A stretch of 5,805 nucleotides of DNA from the NCBI GenBank assembly GCA_015654715.1, contig JAATGK010000091.1, positions 1-5,805 on the forward strand, given 5' to 3'. The DNA is from Alphaproteobacteria bacterium (GTDB lineage Bacteria; Pseudomonadota; Alphaproteobacteria; Micropepsales; Micropepsaceae). Positions 5,327 through 5,805 of the stretch are shown piece after piece. Numbering within the stretch: position 1 is the first letter of the stretch; each line of letters starts with the position of its first letter. A program made the position numbers and the translations under genes. The notes beneath the pieces are model-generated. The model ran no database searches, was not told the origin of the DNA, and saw only the letters and a program-made list of their open reading frames with translations.

Positions 5327-5805
5327 ATGCCCAATTATCCTGACGAACTGATCAAATCGATCCTGCGGTCGAACCGCTTCATTGCCATGGTGGGGGCCAG
5401 CGGCAACGAGATGCGGCCGAGTTATTTCGCGATGAAGTACTTGCTCGATAAGGGCTTCCGGGTTCGGCCGGTCAATCCGGGCCTGGCGGGCAAAAAAATC
5501 CTGAACCAGGACGTCTATGCCTCGCTGAAGGACGTACCGGCGCCGATCGAGATCGTCGATATCTTCCGCGGCCCCGAATACGCCCCCGCCATCGTCGCCG
5601 AGGCGCTGCAAGAACGTGAACGCCTCGGCATCAAGGTGATCTGGATGCAGCTCACCGTGATCAACGACGAAGCCGCCAAGATGGCCGAGGACGCCGGCCT
5701 CACCGTCATCATGGACCGCTGCCCCAAGATCGAATACGGCCGCTTCTGCGGCGAGATCGGCTGGATGGGCATCAACCGCAAGCTGATCGACAACCGCAAG
5801 CCCAA
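5327..5805 (+). CDS. CoA-binding-domain protein (YccU-like), truncated by window edge
   Basis: This is a Rossmann-fold CoA_binding_2 family protein, related to the CoA-binding domain of succinyl-CoA synthetase alpha. These small cytosolic proteins bind CoA and their exact role is largely unknown. The first 159 codons are present with no stop before the edge; relatives are usually about 140-180 aa, so little is missing. Visible blocks: FIAMVGASGNEMRPSY (18-33, the nucleotide-binding loop region), GFRVRPVNPG (43-52), YASLKDVPAPIEIVDIFR (64-81), IKVIWMQLTVINDEAA (102-117) and MDRCPKIEYGR (129-139), all in family order. ATG 5327 has only a weak purine-rich sequence upstream (GAG at 5318-5320), but it fits the normal family start and there is no nearby in-frame alternative ATG. 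From memory, relatives often sit by O-acetylhomoserine sulfhydrylase genes in alphaproteobacteria; what follows here is outside the window. Confidence 0.95.
   Translation, partial: MPNYPDELIKSILRSNRFIAMVGASGNEMRPSYFAMKYLLDKGFRVRPVNPGLAGKKILNQDVYASLKDVPAPIEIVDIFRGPEYAPAIVAEALQERERLGIKVIWMQLTVINDEAAKMAEDAGLTVIMDRCPKIEYGRFCGEIGWMGINRKLIDNRKP

Noticed and set aside
5135..5611. 158-codon and overlapping 96-codon minus-strand frames at the right end
   Set aside because: They oppose a clear CoA-binding protein frame and cross the terminator; they look like shadows.
1..5805. CRISPR array, tRNA/rRNA gene, transposase or attachment site
   Set aside because: No regularly spaced repeats, cloverleaf with CCA-end features, transposase-like frame or flanking direct repeats were found by reading both strands.

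Overview
The window looks chromosomal and alphaproteobacterial. The main evidence is the L13 and S9 ribosomal proteins, whose sequences and S9 N-terminal extension (ending in a '[17 protein letters not shown]' junction) are typical of that class. High GC content, third-position GC bias, a TonB-dependent outer-membrane receptor and a CoA-binding protein of the type often found near rplM-rpsI in this class agree with this. I cannot assign a genus.

Layout. Bases 1-972, minus strand: the rplM-rpsI operon (L13 then S9, one base apart), with a good sigma70-type promoter at 1002-1030. S9 lacks only the last base of its stop codon. Bases 973-1445: a long, partly AT-rich divergent intergenic region. 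It holds the rplM promoter, a 14-bp perfect palindrome, a widely spaced 12-bp perfect inverted repeat framing a second candidate promoter, and a possible 28-codon methionine-rich upstream ORF with its own Shine-Dalgarno. Bases 1446-3854, plus strand: a complete 802-aa TonB-dependent receptor, followed by a GC-rich hairpin. Bases 3855-4088: a regulatory gap with a candidate promoter whose -35 lies inside an inverted repeat, plus a second inverted repeat at the expected transcription start. Bases 4089-5138, plus strand: a 349-aa protein of unknown function that appears beta-rich and has no signal peptide, closed by a textbook rho-independent terminator at 5191-5226. Bases 5327-5805, plus strand: a CoA-binding-domain protein running off the right edge.

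How it fits together. The outer genes are housekeeping (ribosome assembly, and a Rossmann-type CoA-binding protein). From memory, rplM-rpsI and the CoA-binding gene are often near neighbours in alphaproteobacteria, so the receptor and the 349-aa protein look like accessory cargo between them. These two genes appear to be separately transcribed, each with its own elaborate upstream region. No TonB/ExbBD, sigma/anti-sigma pair, transporter or biosynthetic gene is visible, so the receptor's substrate cannot be deduced. No RNA gene, CRISPR array or insertion sequence was seen.
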